DNA of 64,000 nucleotides from Peromyscus leucopus (Eukaryota; Chordata; Mammalia; Rodentia; Cricetidae): assembly GCF_004664715.2 (NCBI RefSeq), contig NC_051071.1, positions 91,102,436-91,166,435 of the forward strand, in the 5' to 3' direction. Shown one piece after another: positions 30,752 through 41,548 of the stretch (position 1 is the first letter of the stretch; each line of letters opens with the position of its first letter). The notes beneath the pieces are model-generated. The model was not told the origin of the DNA. It saw only the letters and a list, made by a program, of their open reading frames with translations, and did no database searches. The translations under genes and the position numbers were made by a program.

Positions 30752-30866
30752 GATGGGTCTGACTATGTAGTCCTGGTTGACCTGGAAAAACCAGGGCAGC
30801 ATCAAACTCACAGAGACCCGCCTGCCTCTGCAGGGATGAAAAGTTTGTGCTACCACCACCCAGCTC
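30752..30866 (-). mobile_element. B1 SINE, diverged
   Basis: Reverse B1: GATGGGTCTGACTATGTAGT, CATCAAACTCACAGAGACCC, GCCTGCCTCTGC and TGCTACCACCACCCAGC, with a deletion in the middle. Confidence 0.85.
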
Positions 30867-30889
30867 ACTTCTCTCCCTTTTTAATTTCT

Positions 30890-31066
30890 TATCACATTTA
30901 TAAAATTGACTTGTGGGGAAAACTAAGGGTAATGTGTGCCTGCCAGAGGACAACTTGTGGGATCCAGTTCTCACCTTCTATCATGTGCATCCCAGGAACT
31001 GAATTCAAGTCATCAGGCTTGGCAGCCAACAACTTTACCTACTAAGCCATCTCAAAAGCTCTGGGG
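30890..31066 (-). mobile_element. B3 SINE
   Basis: Reverse B3: AGAGGACAACTTGTGGGATC, GTTCTCACCTTCTATCATGT, CATCAGGCTTGGCAGCCAAC and CTACTAAGCCATCTC (reverse head). Confidence 0.85.
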
Positions 31067-31876
31067 CAGATTATTTGGAGAAATTAAATCCTGTTTCTGG
31101 CCACACCACCCAGAACAGGCTGGATCTCATCTGAGTGTGGATTTAAGTAGGATTGGGTCTAGTCAGGACAGGGGTGAAGTCATGGGACTCCAACATCACT
31201 ATCAAGTTATTGTGATGCCAAATACATAAAAAGGCATTTGACAGAATTTTATGTTATACAGATTTATAATATAAGAAAATGATTTTTTGATACTCTGCAC
31301 TTTTGGATTTACATGGTCTTTTACCAAAAGCATCTGAACAATGATTGCTGCTAGGCCTCATCAACCATCCTTTGAAAATGCACGTCTTTAATTTTATGAG
31401 GAGAGGATTATTTATATTGTGGATAATTTTAATGTTTCCAAGCCTTTCTCTCCTAAGTGTGGTTAGCAACAAAAACTCTAGATACAATTTATTGGCATAG
31501 AGCTGTGTCACACTGCATAACCTCACTGAGCCCAAGTTTCCTCACCTGTAAAATGGTTTTAACATCGAAACCTAAGGACGTTCTGCAAGTAAACTAATGT
31601 ATGAAAGGACCCAGGTCCATAGCAAACTGTAGCATTGTCTGCTTCTGACCAATATCCAGGACTAAGGCAGTCATACAGGAAGCCATCTGTGGTTTTACAC
31701 AGGCTGCACTGGCCCTGTGCCTCCCCCTGTGTGGGCTCTCATGTAGATGCATGCTGACCTCCATAAAGAACAAGCCATTCTTCACTAATTATATCCTAAC
31801 TAGGATATAACAATGTGTTATGATTACAACCCGCCATTGTTTTACTGTGCTTTATGTATAATATAAAATAAAATTT
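31067..31876. other. Unique sequence with a MIR and a palindrome
   Basis: MIR at 31490-31605 (separate entry). A perfect palindrome TTATATCCTA-AC-TAGGATATAA sits at 31789-31810. Remaining sequence unassigned. Confidence 0.4.
31490..31605 (+). mobile_element. MIR SINE relic
   Basis: GAGCTGTGTCAC, ATAACCTCACTGAGCCC, AAGTTTCCTCACCTGTAAAA and TGG follow the MIR core order. Confidence 0.7.
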
Positions 31877-32346
31877 TGTTTTTTGTTTTTAGTCTGTTTT
31901 GGGGGGTCCACAACCCAGGTCACAAATAAATCACACACAGAGGCTTATTCTTAACTGTGAATGCCTGGCCTAATCTTGGCTTAGTTTCTTGCCAGCTTTC
32001 CTTAACTTAAATTATTCCATTTACCTTTGACCTCTGGGCTTTTCCCATTCTCTAACTTCTGTAAATCCTACCCTTTCTCGGTGGCTAGCTGTGTAGCTGG
32101 GTGGCTGCCCCCTGGAGTCCTCCTCCCTCTCTGGCTGCTGGATTTATTTCTCCCCCCAGATTTCTCCCTCTGTGTATCCTCTCCGCCTGCTGGCCCCGCC
32201 CATCCTTTCTCCTGACTAGCTATTGGCTGTTCGGCTCTTTATTAGACCACCAGGTGTTTTAGACAGGCACAGTAACACAGCTTCACAGAGTTAAACAGAT
32301 GCAACATAAACAAAAGTAACACACCTTACAATGATATTCTACTACA
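31877..32346 (-). mobile_element. Solo LTR, ERVK-like
   Basis: 470 bp starting TGTTTT and ending ACTACA on plus. Flanking hexamers AAATTT (31871-31876) and AACTTT (32347-32352) match at 5 of 6 positions. On minus it contains CTAATAAAGAGCC and GGGCGGGGCC, common in rodent class II LTRs. Family not named. Confidence 0.75.
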
Positions 32347-32499
32347 AACTTTGTCGTCTTAAACCAGCTGTGTGGTAATAAAGACATCCACACTTTATCC
32401 AGTCATCCCCACCTCCCATCTCCATCAGTCTTCCTATCTTGCAGAGAACCTGTGCCCAGTGGACAACAGTTTCCCGTTCTCTCCTCTCCTCACTCTACT

Positions 32500-32785
32500 C
32501 TCATTTCTGAATGTTTTTTGAAGTACTTCATGCCACTGAAATACTACAGCATTTGTCTTTTCATGACTGGCTGATTTTTATAGCACAACGTCCTTAAGGC
32601 TCATCCGTGTTGTAGCATCCATTAGAGTTTTTGAGTCTGAGTAATATTCCTAATATTCCACATTTTGACTCTCCGTTCATCTGTTGATGGACATAGGTTT
32701 GCATTTTAATTGTGGTATATAGTGCTGCTGTGAACATGGGTATTCAAATATCTGTTTGAGACCCTGAATAAGGGTTATTTGAACT
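32500..32785. mobile_element. Ancient L1 (L1M) fragment
   Basis: Words such as ATTTGTCTTTTCATGACTGG, CAACGTCCTTAAGGCTCATC, ATCTGTTGATGGACATAGG and TGTGAACATGGGTATTC match the old mammalian L1 3' region. No ORF. Related fragment at 33265. Confidence 0.65.
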
Positions 32786-33264
32786 CTTGTCATGTAGAAA
32801 AATGGTTGGCTGGTACTAAAGATTGGCATCTTAAGCACCAGAACTTATTGGGTTCTATGCTAAACACTATCCGAACTACATGTGCTCTGTCCCCAAATAA
32901 GGAAAGCAAGGCCTGATGGTTTAGACACTCACTCTGAGAACTGTAGGCAGTATCTGAGCACACTCCTTAACTTTAGGTCCATGATTTTAAAAACCGTTTC
33001 AGAAGCAGCCCATCTAATGCTGGCTCAATGAAGAGGACCATATCTGTACCTGCTCCTGGTTCTACCCTTCAGTATACTCAAGGAGACACCAACGTCAAAG
33101 CGGTCTGGTAGTTAGTATCTATGCTTTGGTGCCCACAGAACAACATGGAGATGGCCCTGGGGGTCACTGTGACTCACCTGCCTGCTGTAGGTCTGGATCC
33201 CTGGGGGAAAGACTGTGACTGGTACACAGGAAATCAGTTGGGGTATGCATGCAGTCTTTCATCT
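32786..33264. other. Unique intergenic sequence between two L1 relics
   Basis: No feature recognised. Confidence 0.35.
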
Positions 33265-33460
33265 TACAAACTGAAACCCCTTGCCCATTAAACAAGAAAT
33301 GCTCATTCTCTTCGCTCTACCCCATCTTTCATTGATTTCTGAATTTTTTTAAGTGCTTCATGTCAATGAAACTACACAGTATTTGTCTTTTTGTGAATGG
33401 CTTATTTTATAACATGATGTCCACAAGGGTCATCAACACTTTAGCGTCTGTCTGTGGGAG
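33265..33460. mobile_element. Ancient L1 (L1M) fragment, second copy
   Basis: Same segment as 32500-32630 (ATTTCTGAATTT, AGTGCTTCATGTCAATGAAA, TATTTGTCTTTTTGTGAATG, ATGATGTCCACAAGG) in the same orientation, about 840 bp downstream. Breaks off near 33460. Confidence 0.6.
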
Positions 33461-34019
33461 TGTGAGGCATGCAGGAAGAAGACCCCACCCAACCCCATTG
33501 ACCACAGAGTGGTCTTCCTATATTATCCACCCTGAGGCAAGGAGAAGCAGACTTTCAGTCCTCCCATGGACCACTGTTTTTTTTTTTTCTGGATGTCTGG
33601 GCTTGGAGGTAAGAGTCCAAGAACACTAACTCAGCCCAGAGCCTCCAGCAAGAGTGGGCCAGCTGGATCAGGAACAGAGCAATAGGTCACACTTACCCCA
33701 GCATTCTCTCCCAGGTCAGGTTAGTGCCCTAGATTAGAAGCAGCAGGCTAAGTACACCTCCGAATCTTTTGCAAGCTCGTTGGGCCCATTTCCTGTGTGA
33801 CAAATTATGTGATGGAGACAGGGACAAGGAAATTGTGCCCACACACACTCACGCTCAGCTTGGTGGCGGCAACCCAGAAGCTCCCATAGCCACAAAGTAC
33901 CACATCTGGGCTCTCTTACTTGCAACTCTGGGATTTTCAGTTTAAAAAAAAAATTCCCCTATGCAAAGGGATGAGGGAAAGGGAGCCAGAAAATAGTCTA
34001 AAAAGCACATTACCAGGAA
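33461..34019. other. Unique intergenic sequence
   Basis: No gene or repeat recognised apart from a T10 tract near 33578. Confidence 0.4.
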
Positions 34020-35430
34020 ATTGTTTCTACCATGTTTACGACTGTTCTTAATGTTTTATGAATATGCTAGAAAAAAAATGCCAGGGCATATTTCCTTGGG
34101 CACTCTAGTTAATTACTTATTCTGAGTGCTTCTACTCTATTCCTTTCGAAATGTGTTGTGCATTAATTCTGATTATGTACAAAAACCCACCTGCAAGGAA
34201 AAACTCTGAATCAGTAATGCTGGTAAAATGAGCAGCCTCCTGGGGCTCACTGAGAGAGAGGATACTGGACAGAATTAGAATCTTGTAGCTAAGGCTATTC
34301 ATAATGTCATTAACATAAAGGCAATTAAATGAGTTTTTAACCTACAACCCTTTATTGTTATTAATGAACATTAGAAAAACACAGGAGATAAAATTGGTAA
34401 TTATCTCTGCACCAAGCTATGCAATAATGTGTTTAAATATAAAAACAAAACAAATGATTATTGTTAGTATTTTCAGTAGCAGAAACCCCAGGAGCGGCTC
34501 CGTCATCTTTAATCACAGGAGCCCACACCAAGAGGGTTAATTAAAAGAAGGCTCTACCTTCACAAGCCCGGTTGTTCAGTTTAATATGGAATCAACAAAC
34601 ATAAATGTAAATTTGCAAAAAACCATCCCAAGCAGTCTTTTCTGCCTGCGGGTTAACCACCTTTACAGAAATGCAGAGCGGTTCCCCCTGCCAGACAGCA
34701 GTCCATGGCTCCAGAGTCAAGTTTTTCTTTTCTGGAAGAAACAAAACAAAATGATTGCATCATGCTTTCAAAGCCCATTCCAAGAACCAGCGAATAAACC
34801 CAGGCTCATTGTCTAAGCTTGCTCTTCATGGAAAGTGACAAGCATTTGAAAAAGACGCGCAGGTTTTAAAAGTAACACCGAATGCCAGCTACCCCGAGCG
34901 CCATCTCGGTGCTCCACCACAGTCAGAGTGCCGCCAGCTTGTTTTTTTTTTTCCCCTTTATGCAAACTACAACGTCTTCTAAACAAGCCATGCCAGCCTG
35001 TGTGTGAGGCTGCAGCGGTTAATGGATGGTGAAAGCCCGCATCTAATAATAGTTTCCCACTAATTAATTCAGTTTATATATCTTACCATAGAAAATGTGG
35101 CTATCGAATCTCTTGTAATTTGCGCCAAACCAGTTTTGTTTCTGAAGTCCCTTTCGAAGTGACAAACACCTCTCATCTGTCTTGGCAGTGGAGTTCAGGG
35201 CACTCAATGCTGCACAAACACAATTCTCGGGAGCAGGTTTTTAAACAACCGCCACGTGGCAAAGCCTTTCATTTTCATTTGATTTTCCTCACAGAGGAAA
35301 TCGTTAACAGCTGTGGCGACACTACTGATACTTATATGTTACTTTGGAACACAGTCCTGTTAACTTGGGGTGATACCAATATCAAAATTATGCCCACCGC
35401 ACGTACTTTCCCAGACTGACCCCATCCTAA
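34020..35430. other. Candidate conserved non-coding block
   Basis: About 1.4 kb with no SINE or LTR and AT-rich, homeobox-core-rich composition: TTATTGTTATTAATGAACAT near 34353, GGGTTAATTAAAAG near 34535, TAATTAATTCAG near 35062. Resembles the block at 2196-3300. Short ORFs here lack domains. Confidence 0.4.
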
Positions 35431-36750
35431 ACATTTGGTTACAGGCACGAGGCTTCCCCTGCCCACCGGAAAAGCTCTTACAGGGTCAGGAGATGTAGCC
35501 TAGTGTGAGGATGAGAATTTAGATGGAGGGAAAAAGGGGGTTGGCAGGGCTCCTTTCTCGGGTGCTGATTGTATCACTCGAAGCTGCTGGGACGCAGAAC
35601 TTGAGGCCCAGAATGAGTCCGTGTCCCGCGTTAGGACACCTAACTAGGGTACAGAGACCAAGTCACCCAGGGCTGAGGCTGAAGAGGTCTAAGACAAGCC
35701 TCAAGTCTCTCCCAGGCAGCATTCAGAGGATGGTCCCACCAGTGTGAGGGTAGCAGGCAGCTGAGCACCAGGCAGTTCTGAAGCCAGGTCCCCGGCAGGC
35801 AGTTCTGCGTGCTGGTCTGTTGACTGCACACAGCGGAGGAAAGCCAGGTTACAGGCCAGACTTGGGGTCACAAAGCTGACCGGACGGGTCCGTGGCCGGT
35901 GGCCCAGTCCCTTCTGTGCACGAGACTCTGGTGGTCAGGTTCTCATAAAAGCCAAGTCCCTCCTTGTCTGTAGTCACTTCAGACACCGTCCTGCCCAGGG
36001 GTCAAGTCGGAGGACAGGGTTCGTCTCTTTGGAATACCTGTGCGCCAGAGCAATAGACGTTAGAGTGAGAAGCGAGTGTCTTTCCACCATAGAGCAGGGA
36101 GGGGTGTGTGAGCGGGGACGTATTCATTAGAATCCATTTGCATTTTCAAGGTCCATTATTCCTGACCCCTCGGAACATGCTGCCCGGCTGGTGTCTCTGC
36201 CATGTGGCAGACGGAAGCTCAAGGCCAGCCTCCGGCTGCTGGCCAAACAATTGGGAACCACACACACTAAACTTCCCCCCTTTCTTTCCACCCTCCCTGG
36301 CTATTAACCACCCTCAGGGCGCCCTCGGGGGCTGCAAATTTTCTCCTGGCACCTCTTCTAACTTGTGAAAATTCTGGAGGCCTATGAAGGGACTGCTTAG
36401 CAAGAGCAGGCCATGTGCAGGGCCTTTGTGGTCTGACATCAGGCCGTGGGGAAGGAGGGACGGTGGTCAGAGATGCTCTATTGTGGACACTGCCCTTCCT
36501 GGGCTGCGGCCGGTGGGCCTGCCATCGAGGTGGCCAAACAGAGAACAATGGCAGAGGCTCGCACAGCTGGAAAGCCGTTTTCCAGAGACCTCCAGGACAT
36601 AGCAGTTGGTCCTGTCAGCTGATGTCTGATCTGCAGCGTGTGGAGCAGTCGGGCCAGGGCAGGACTCTGCAGACCCACCCTTCCAGACTGCAGGGGAGGG
36701 TGGGGCAGCCGCCTGCCCACTCACATTACTGTCTGTACCCCAGAAACAAA
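35431..36750. other. Unique sequence, GC rising to the right
   Basis: Repeat-free and non-coding as far as can be seen. GC and CpG content increase from about 36150 towards the minisatellite at 36751. Confidence 0.4.
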
Positions 36751-37357
36751 GGCGGGGCCGTCCACTCCAGCTCCCCCACCTGCAGGGGGAGCGTGGGCCG
36801 TCCACTCCAGCTCCCTCACCTGCAGGGGGAGCGTGGGCCGTCCACTCCAGATCCCCCACCTGCAGGGGGAACGTGGGCCGTCCACTCCAGCTCCCCCACC
36901 TGCAGGGGGAACGTGGGCCGTCCACTCCAGCTCCCACACCTGCAGGGGGAGCGTGGGCCGTCCACTCCAGCTCCCTCACCTGCAGGGGGAGCGTGGGCCG
37001 TCCACTCCAGCTCCCTCACCTGCAGGGGGAGCGTGGGCCGTCCACTCCAGATCCCCCACGTGCAGGGGGAACGTGGGCCATCCACTCCAGCTCCCCCATG
37101 TGCAGGGGGAGCGTGGGCCGTCCACTCCAGCTCCCCCACCTGCAGGGGGAACGTGGGCCGTCCACTCCAGCTCCCCCACCTGCAGGGGGAATGTGGGCCG
37201 TCCACTCCAGCTCCCTCACCTGCAGGGGGAGCGTGGGCCGTCCACTCCAGCTCCCCCATGTGCAGGGGGAATGTGGGCCGTCCACTCCAGCTCCCCCACG
37301 TGCAGGGGGAGCGTGGGCCGTCCACTCCAGATCCCCCACCTGCAGGGGGAACGTGGA
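36751..37357 (+). repeat. 40-bp minisatellite, 15 units
   Basis: The word TGCAGGGGGA occurs every 40 bp at 36781, 36821 and so on to 37341, fifteen times, with GTGGGCCGTCCACTCCAG between. Variants are linked: ATCCCCCAC units are always followed by an ACGT unit, and CTCCCTCAC units by a GCGT unit, showing duplication of pairs. All six frames stay open, so the long ORFs over it are artefacts of a stop-free unit with a length not divisible by 3. Confidence 0.97.
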
Positions 37358-37551
37358 CTTTGCTAGCCCACCCCACTCATCTTCTCGTCACACTCAGAGA
37401 AGTGAACAGCAGCCCCTGTTTGTAAGATCCCCGTGGGGAAGGAAGCAGGGAAACACAACTGGCCGGCAAGTGTTCTTGTCTGGACAGTGTCGCAGGGCTG
37501 CTTACCTAAGCCCATCAGAGTACAAGAAATTACCTAAAAGTAAAGTCTCCG
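37358..37551. other. Unique flank of the minisatellite
   Basis: No feature recognised. Confidence 0.4.
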
Positions 37552-37771
37552 ACCAGAGGGGTGGCCCAGTGGTTAAAAGCACTGGCTGCTCTTGCAGAGG
37601 ACCCAGGTTCCATTCCCAGCACCCACATGGTGGCTCACAACTGTTAGTTAACTCTAGTGCCAGGAGATCCGACTCTCTCTTCTAACCCCCTTGGGTACCA
37701 GGCACGTTATGGTGTACACATGTACATACAGGCAAAACATAAAGTAACAAAGTAAATAAATAAATCTTTTT
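37552..37771 (+). mobile_element. B2 SINE
   Basis: GTGGCCCAGTGGTTAAAAGC head (A box), GAGGACCCAGGTTCCATTCC (B box), CACATGGTGGCTCACAAC, CTCTTCTAACCCC and an AAATAAATAAATC tail. Confidence 0.95.
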
Positions 37772-37787
37772 TAAAAAAATAGTTGAA

Positions 37788-37941
37788 AGCCAGGCAGTGG
37801 TGGCACTTGTCTTTAATCCCAGAACTTGGGAGGCAGAGGCAGGTGGATCTCTGAGTCCGATGCTAGTGTGGTCTACAGAGTGAGTTCCAGGACAGCCAAG
37901 AGATTCATAGTGAGACCCTGTCTCAAAAAGAAAAAAAAAAG
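37788..37941 (+). mobile_element. B1 SINE
   Basis: AGCCAGGCAGTGGTGGCACT, TTTAATCCCAGAACTTGGGA, GGTGGATCTCTGAGTC and GAGTTCCAGGACAGCC; the 3' end is GAGACCCTGTCTCAAAAAG with an A tail. Confidence 0.95.
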
Positions 37942-37945
37942 CTGA

Positions 37946-38065
37946 GAACTGGGTCAGGTACCACATTCCTGTGTTCCCAGAACTCAGGTGGCAGGACAAG
38001 CATCCTCAATTTATAGCTAGTTGGAAGCCAGCCTGGGTCATATGAGAATCTGTCTCAAAAACAAA
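37946..38065 (+). mobile_element. Diverged B1-type SINE
   Basis: ACCACATTCCTGTGTTCCCA, GAACTCAGGTGGCAGG, AAGCCAGCCTGGGTCATATG, GAATCTGTCTCAAAAAC in B1 order, older than its left neighbour. Confidence 0.75.
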
Positions 38066-38177
38066 TACGAAATGAGCAAAACCCAAAGCAACAACAATCA
38101 AACCCTTGTTAAATACTGTTGGGAGTCTCTACACTTTGGTCTTGGTTAAATGACTAAAATTTAGGATGGTGAGTGTG

Positions 38178-38350
38178 AGGCTGCAGAGCTGCTCAGTGGT
38201 TAGAGCCTGTCATCGAGAGGACCGAGTTGGTTCCCAGCGCCAATGTCAGGTGACTCCAGTCCCAGGGCGATCTGTGCCTTCTGGCTTCTGTGGGTACCCA
38301 CATTCACATGCACATAATTTAACAGAATAACAGTAAGTCTTTTAAAAACA
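38178..38350 (+). mobile_element. B2/B3-type SINE
   Basis: GAGGCTGCAGAGCTGCTCAG head, AGGACCGAGTTGGTTCCC, TGACTCCAGTCCCAGG, CCTTCTGGCTTCTGTGGGTA and CACATGCACATAATTTAACA tail. Confidence 0.8.
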
Positions 38351-40003
38351 AAGGATGGTGGTGAGTAGAGTATTTAAGATATTATACAGTTTGTCATCCA
38401 CATCATGACACTTTTTTGAGTGAGAAGGGAGGTTAATGGTGAATTCTGAATGCTGGCACACCCCAGCAGGTCTTGGGTAAACAGCAACTTTGAGTCTTTC
38501 TCAAGGCCTCACATCCAGCTCACAAGACCCTTTCGGAGGGTAAAACTACTTTCTGAACTACCTGAACATCAGTCTGCTCACTCTAGGGAGGAAACACCCA
38601 GCATAAACCAATGCCCAACAAAATACGATGTATTGTCATGGGTAATTTTTACACAGACAGAATACCAAGAACGCCTGTTTTCAGGAAATTAACTCCAGCG
38701 ATTATGTGCCATGTGTATGAAGAAGAGAGGATGTGGAGGGCTGAGTCCCCAGAGTCCACCGAGGAGGCTCTTCCTAAATTAAGGGAGGGAGTGAGAGACA
38801 CTTGATGAAGAAGTGATAACGGGGATGGATGGAATAAAGTCACCTCCAGGGGTTGTTCTGAAGTAGGAATGACGAGATTTATCCAAGTTTATACCAGCTA
38901 AGACATCAGCTATTTTTATGTCTCATTCTCTCCCTTACCAAATTTTCGGAGGCCATGAGATGTACCATGAGGTCATCACACAGACGACCAAAAGCATGTG
39001 TTCTTGTGTTTTTCAGAAGTTCCCTTATCCACGGCCTTGCTTTCCATGTTTTAGTTACCTACAGTGATCTGAAACATTAAACAAAAATCTCCAAAGGTAG
39101 TTAATGTTTTAAATTATTATGGTAAAATTTCATGCTGTCTGCTGGGCTCACTCTCTTTCTAGCCTATGAGTATATTATCTACTCATTCTTTACTCAGAAG
39201 CTACAAACATTATTAGACAGACTGCTGTCATAGTGTAGGACTTGTGTTCAGGTAAACCTCTAATTGCCTTAATAAATGCTTCCAAATCGTGAGTGTAATG
39301 ATAACTCTGGCCGTCTAGATCCACTCAAGAGAAGTTGTCTTTGCTTCTTCTTCATGAAAAGCTGAAAGAAAAGGAAGGAAGGGGAGAACCACACACTGAG
39401 GTTGCTAAGATCTATCACAGGACTGACCAGCTGTCCACGAAATTGCAAAGAAGGCATCCATCGGCCCATCCATCCAGTGGGCTACAGACAGGGGGCTGAC
39501 TACTAAACTGACTTTAAGTTTTTTCTGTTTTAATGTCTAACATGGTAAACCTCAGTGTGTAGCCCACATAAACCTGCAGAGAGAGCTTTAAGCATGTAAA
39601 AAAAATACAAGAGTATTGAGACCAAATTGTTAGCAAACTGTTGCCTTGGACAGACTTCTCAAAGGCACACTGGCTGGGAGTGACTATGTTACCACATGCC
39701 GCTCAGTATCTCTCTGCTTTGCTAGGCCTTTTTGTCTTGTGGGCACAAAGTCAGCCTGCCTCTGGTGACCTCACTTCTCTGTAGATCTGACCGTCTCCTA
39801 CTTGCTACTAGTGAAAATTATTTTGCTTACGGCAACACCACCACCACCTAAAAAAATTGATTTTGCTCAATGTCTCTGCAATTTTATGCCTCGTTAATAT
39901 GAACTGCTGTCCTAAGTTCAAGAACTCAGTCAGCAAACAACACAGCTCATGTCCTTTGTAACCCTGCATATGGGCTTAGATTAATATTTGTATTTCTCGT
40001 CTC
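38351..40003. other. Unique intergenic sequence
   Basis: About 1.65 kb with no recognisable gene, transposon or RNA. Confidence 0.4.
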
Positions 40004-40219
40004 AAAAATATTTATTTTATTTTTAATCATGTGCATGCACGTGTGTCTGTGTGAAGCTATGTGCATGTGAGTGTGGATGCCAAAGAGGCCACAGTACCAG
40101 ATCCTCTGGAGCTGGACACACAGCCAATTGTGAGTCACTCAGTGTGTGTGCTAGAATCCAAACTCAGGTCCTCTGCAAGAACAATAAAGGTCTTAACCCC
40201 TGAGCCGTCTCTCCAGCCC
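40004..40219 (-). mobile_element. B2/B3-type SINE
   Basis: Reverse copy: ATATTTATTTTATTTTTAAT tail, CAGATCCTCTGGAGCTGG, ACTCAGGTCCTCTGCAAGAA and TAACCCCTGAGCCGTCTCTC with CAGCCCC at the head. Confidence 0.9.
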
Positions 40220-40466
40220 CTGCATTAACATTTTTGAAAGTATCTAACAAATCAGATCTTGCTATCCTTCCAGACAAGATGGTAGCCTTAGAACAGCCCA
40301 GTCTCACCTGAATGCCACCTCACCTCTAACTGATCCTCACAGATTCTACATTTTCACTTCAAACTTCTTCTAAGCCAAAAAAGATCAGTAGCATCAGTGG
40401 TTCTTCACTCCCTGTGAGCTGCGTAGTTTTTATCCTTGCAAACCATTTTGTTTTCCTTTCCATTAT

Positions 40467-40468
<2 letters not shown>
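40220..40468. other. Unique intergenic sequence
   Basis: Nothing recognised. Confidence 0.4.
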
Positions 40469-40502
<34 letters not shown>

Positions 40503-40550
40503 GTATATATATACACATACATACATATATATGTATATATATATATATAA
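40469..40550 (+). repeat. (CA)n followed by (TA)n
   Basis: About fifteen CA units, then ATGTATATATATAC type sequence ending in TATATATATATAT. Confidence 0.95.
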
Positions 40551-40762
40551 TTGTATTTTCTTTGTATGGGTGTTTTGCCTGTATTTATGTCTGTGCACCA
40601 CATGCATGCAGTGCCCTTGGAGGCCAGAAGAGGGCGTCAGATCTTGTGGAACTGGAATGGCAAAAGACTGTGAGCTACCTTGTAGGTGTCGGGAATTGAA
40701 CCCAGATCCTCTGGAAGAGCAGTTAAGAGCCTCTTAACTGCTGGGCCATCTCCTCAGCACCC
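40551..40762 (-). mobile_element. B2 SINE with intact CTCF-like motif
   Basis: Reverse B2: GTGTTTTGCCTGTATTTATG, AGGCCAGAAGAGGGCGTCAG (40621-40640), GGAATTGAACCCAGATCCTC, TCTTAACTGCTGGGCCATCT. The 40621-40640 word is the part of B2 known to bind CTCF in mice. Confidence 0.93.
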
Positions 40763-41509
40763 TTTCCTTTGTGTATTTAGTCCATGAATATTTTCCTTTT
40801 CAGTTTTAGAATGTGTCCATGTAGTCGCATACACGCATACACACATTTAATATTTTATCCATCATCTCCATGTTTGGAGGTGAGTGATATTTAACCCCCG
40901 TGCTGACCTACAGGCCTAAGCCTTCATCCTCATAAAGGAGCCAAGGGATATATTTGCTAAAACCTGAAATATTCAATCTTTCCAATTCACCAAAGCAGAC
41001 CCAAAATGCAAAATACTAATTAGATTTTGTAAAAAATCCTAAATTAGAGCTGAGCAACGCTGAAGTTGGATTGGTTGTTGCAAATTAAACAGAACTATTC
41101 CATTTAAGTTTATGGTCATGTAGGTTAATTAAAATTTTCTCTCTAGAAATATAGCCCCCAAGACTCTATGTAATTTAATAGGCTCTATGTTCACGCAGAG
41201 TGAGAACGGCAGTTTCAATATTTAATTCTTGCTTCATAAACTTTGAAGGCTAAAAACACATCCTTCCTCACTTGTGAATGTTCTTGATGTCAGAAACAAC
41301 TCGCCAAAGGAAACTCAGAGTTGCTAGGTAACTTGGGGCCTGTGGAAAGCCTCTGATAAAAATGTATTTAAATCAGATTTCTGGAGCAGATGGGCAGACT
41401 GAGGTGGAAAGTCAGTTCAAATGCTCTGGTACCAGCTTTTCATGCCAAGACTAGAATCTCCTTGTAGTAAAGGCTCCTTATGGCAAGGGGCGGCTGGGGG
41501 AGGGGCAGC
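40763..41509. other. Unique sequence with candidate conserved block
   Basis: 40960-41420 is repeat-free and AT-rich: ACTAATTAGATTTTGTAAAA near 41015, TAGGTTAATTAAAATTTTC near 41121, TTGCTAGGTAACTTGGGG near 41321 (an RFX X-box-like word). Plausible regulatory element. Confidence 0.38.
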
Positions 41510-41548
41510 GGGGGGGGGGGGGGGGGGGGCGGGGGGGGCGGGGGGGGG
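41510..41548 (+). repeat. Poly-G tract (G20-C-G8-C-G9)
   Basis: Thirty-nine bases of which 37 are G, preceded by GGCGGCTGGGGGAGGGG. Strong G-quadruplex potential. Exact length is prone to sequencing error. Confidence 0.9.

Noticed and set aside
36781..37340. CRISPR-like regular spacing
   Set aside because: The units are contiguous tandem repeats with no variable spacers, in a rodent genome; it is a minisatellite.
36415..37425. 336-codon ORF, plus other long ORFs on both strands
   Set aside because: Produced by a stop-free 40-bp minisatellite; all six frames are open and the unit length is not a multiple of 3, so peptide periodicity is only a frame cycle.
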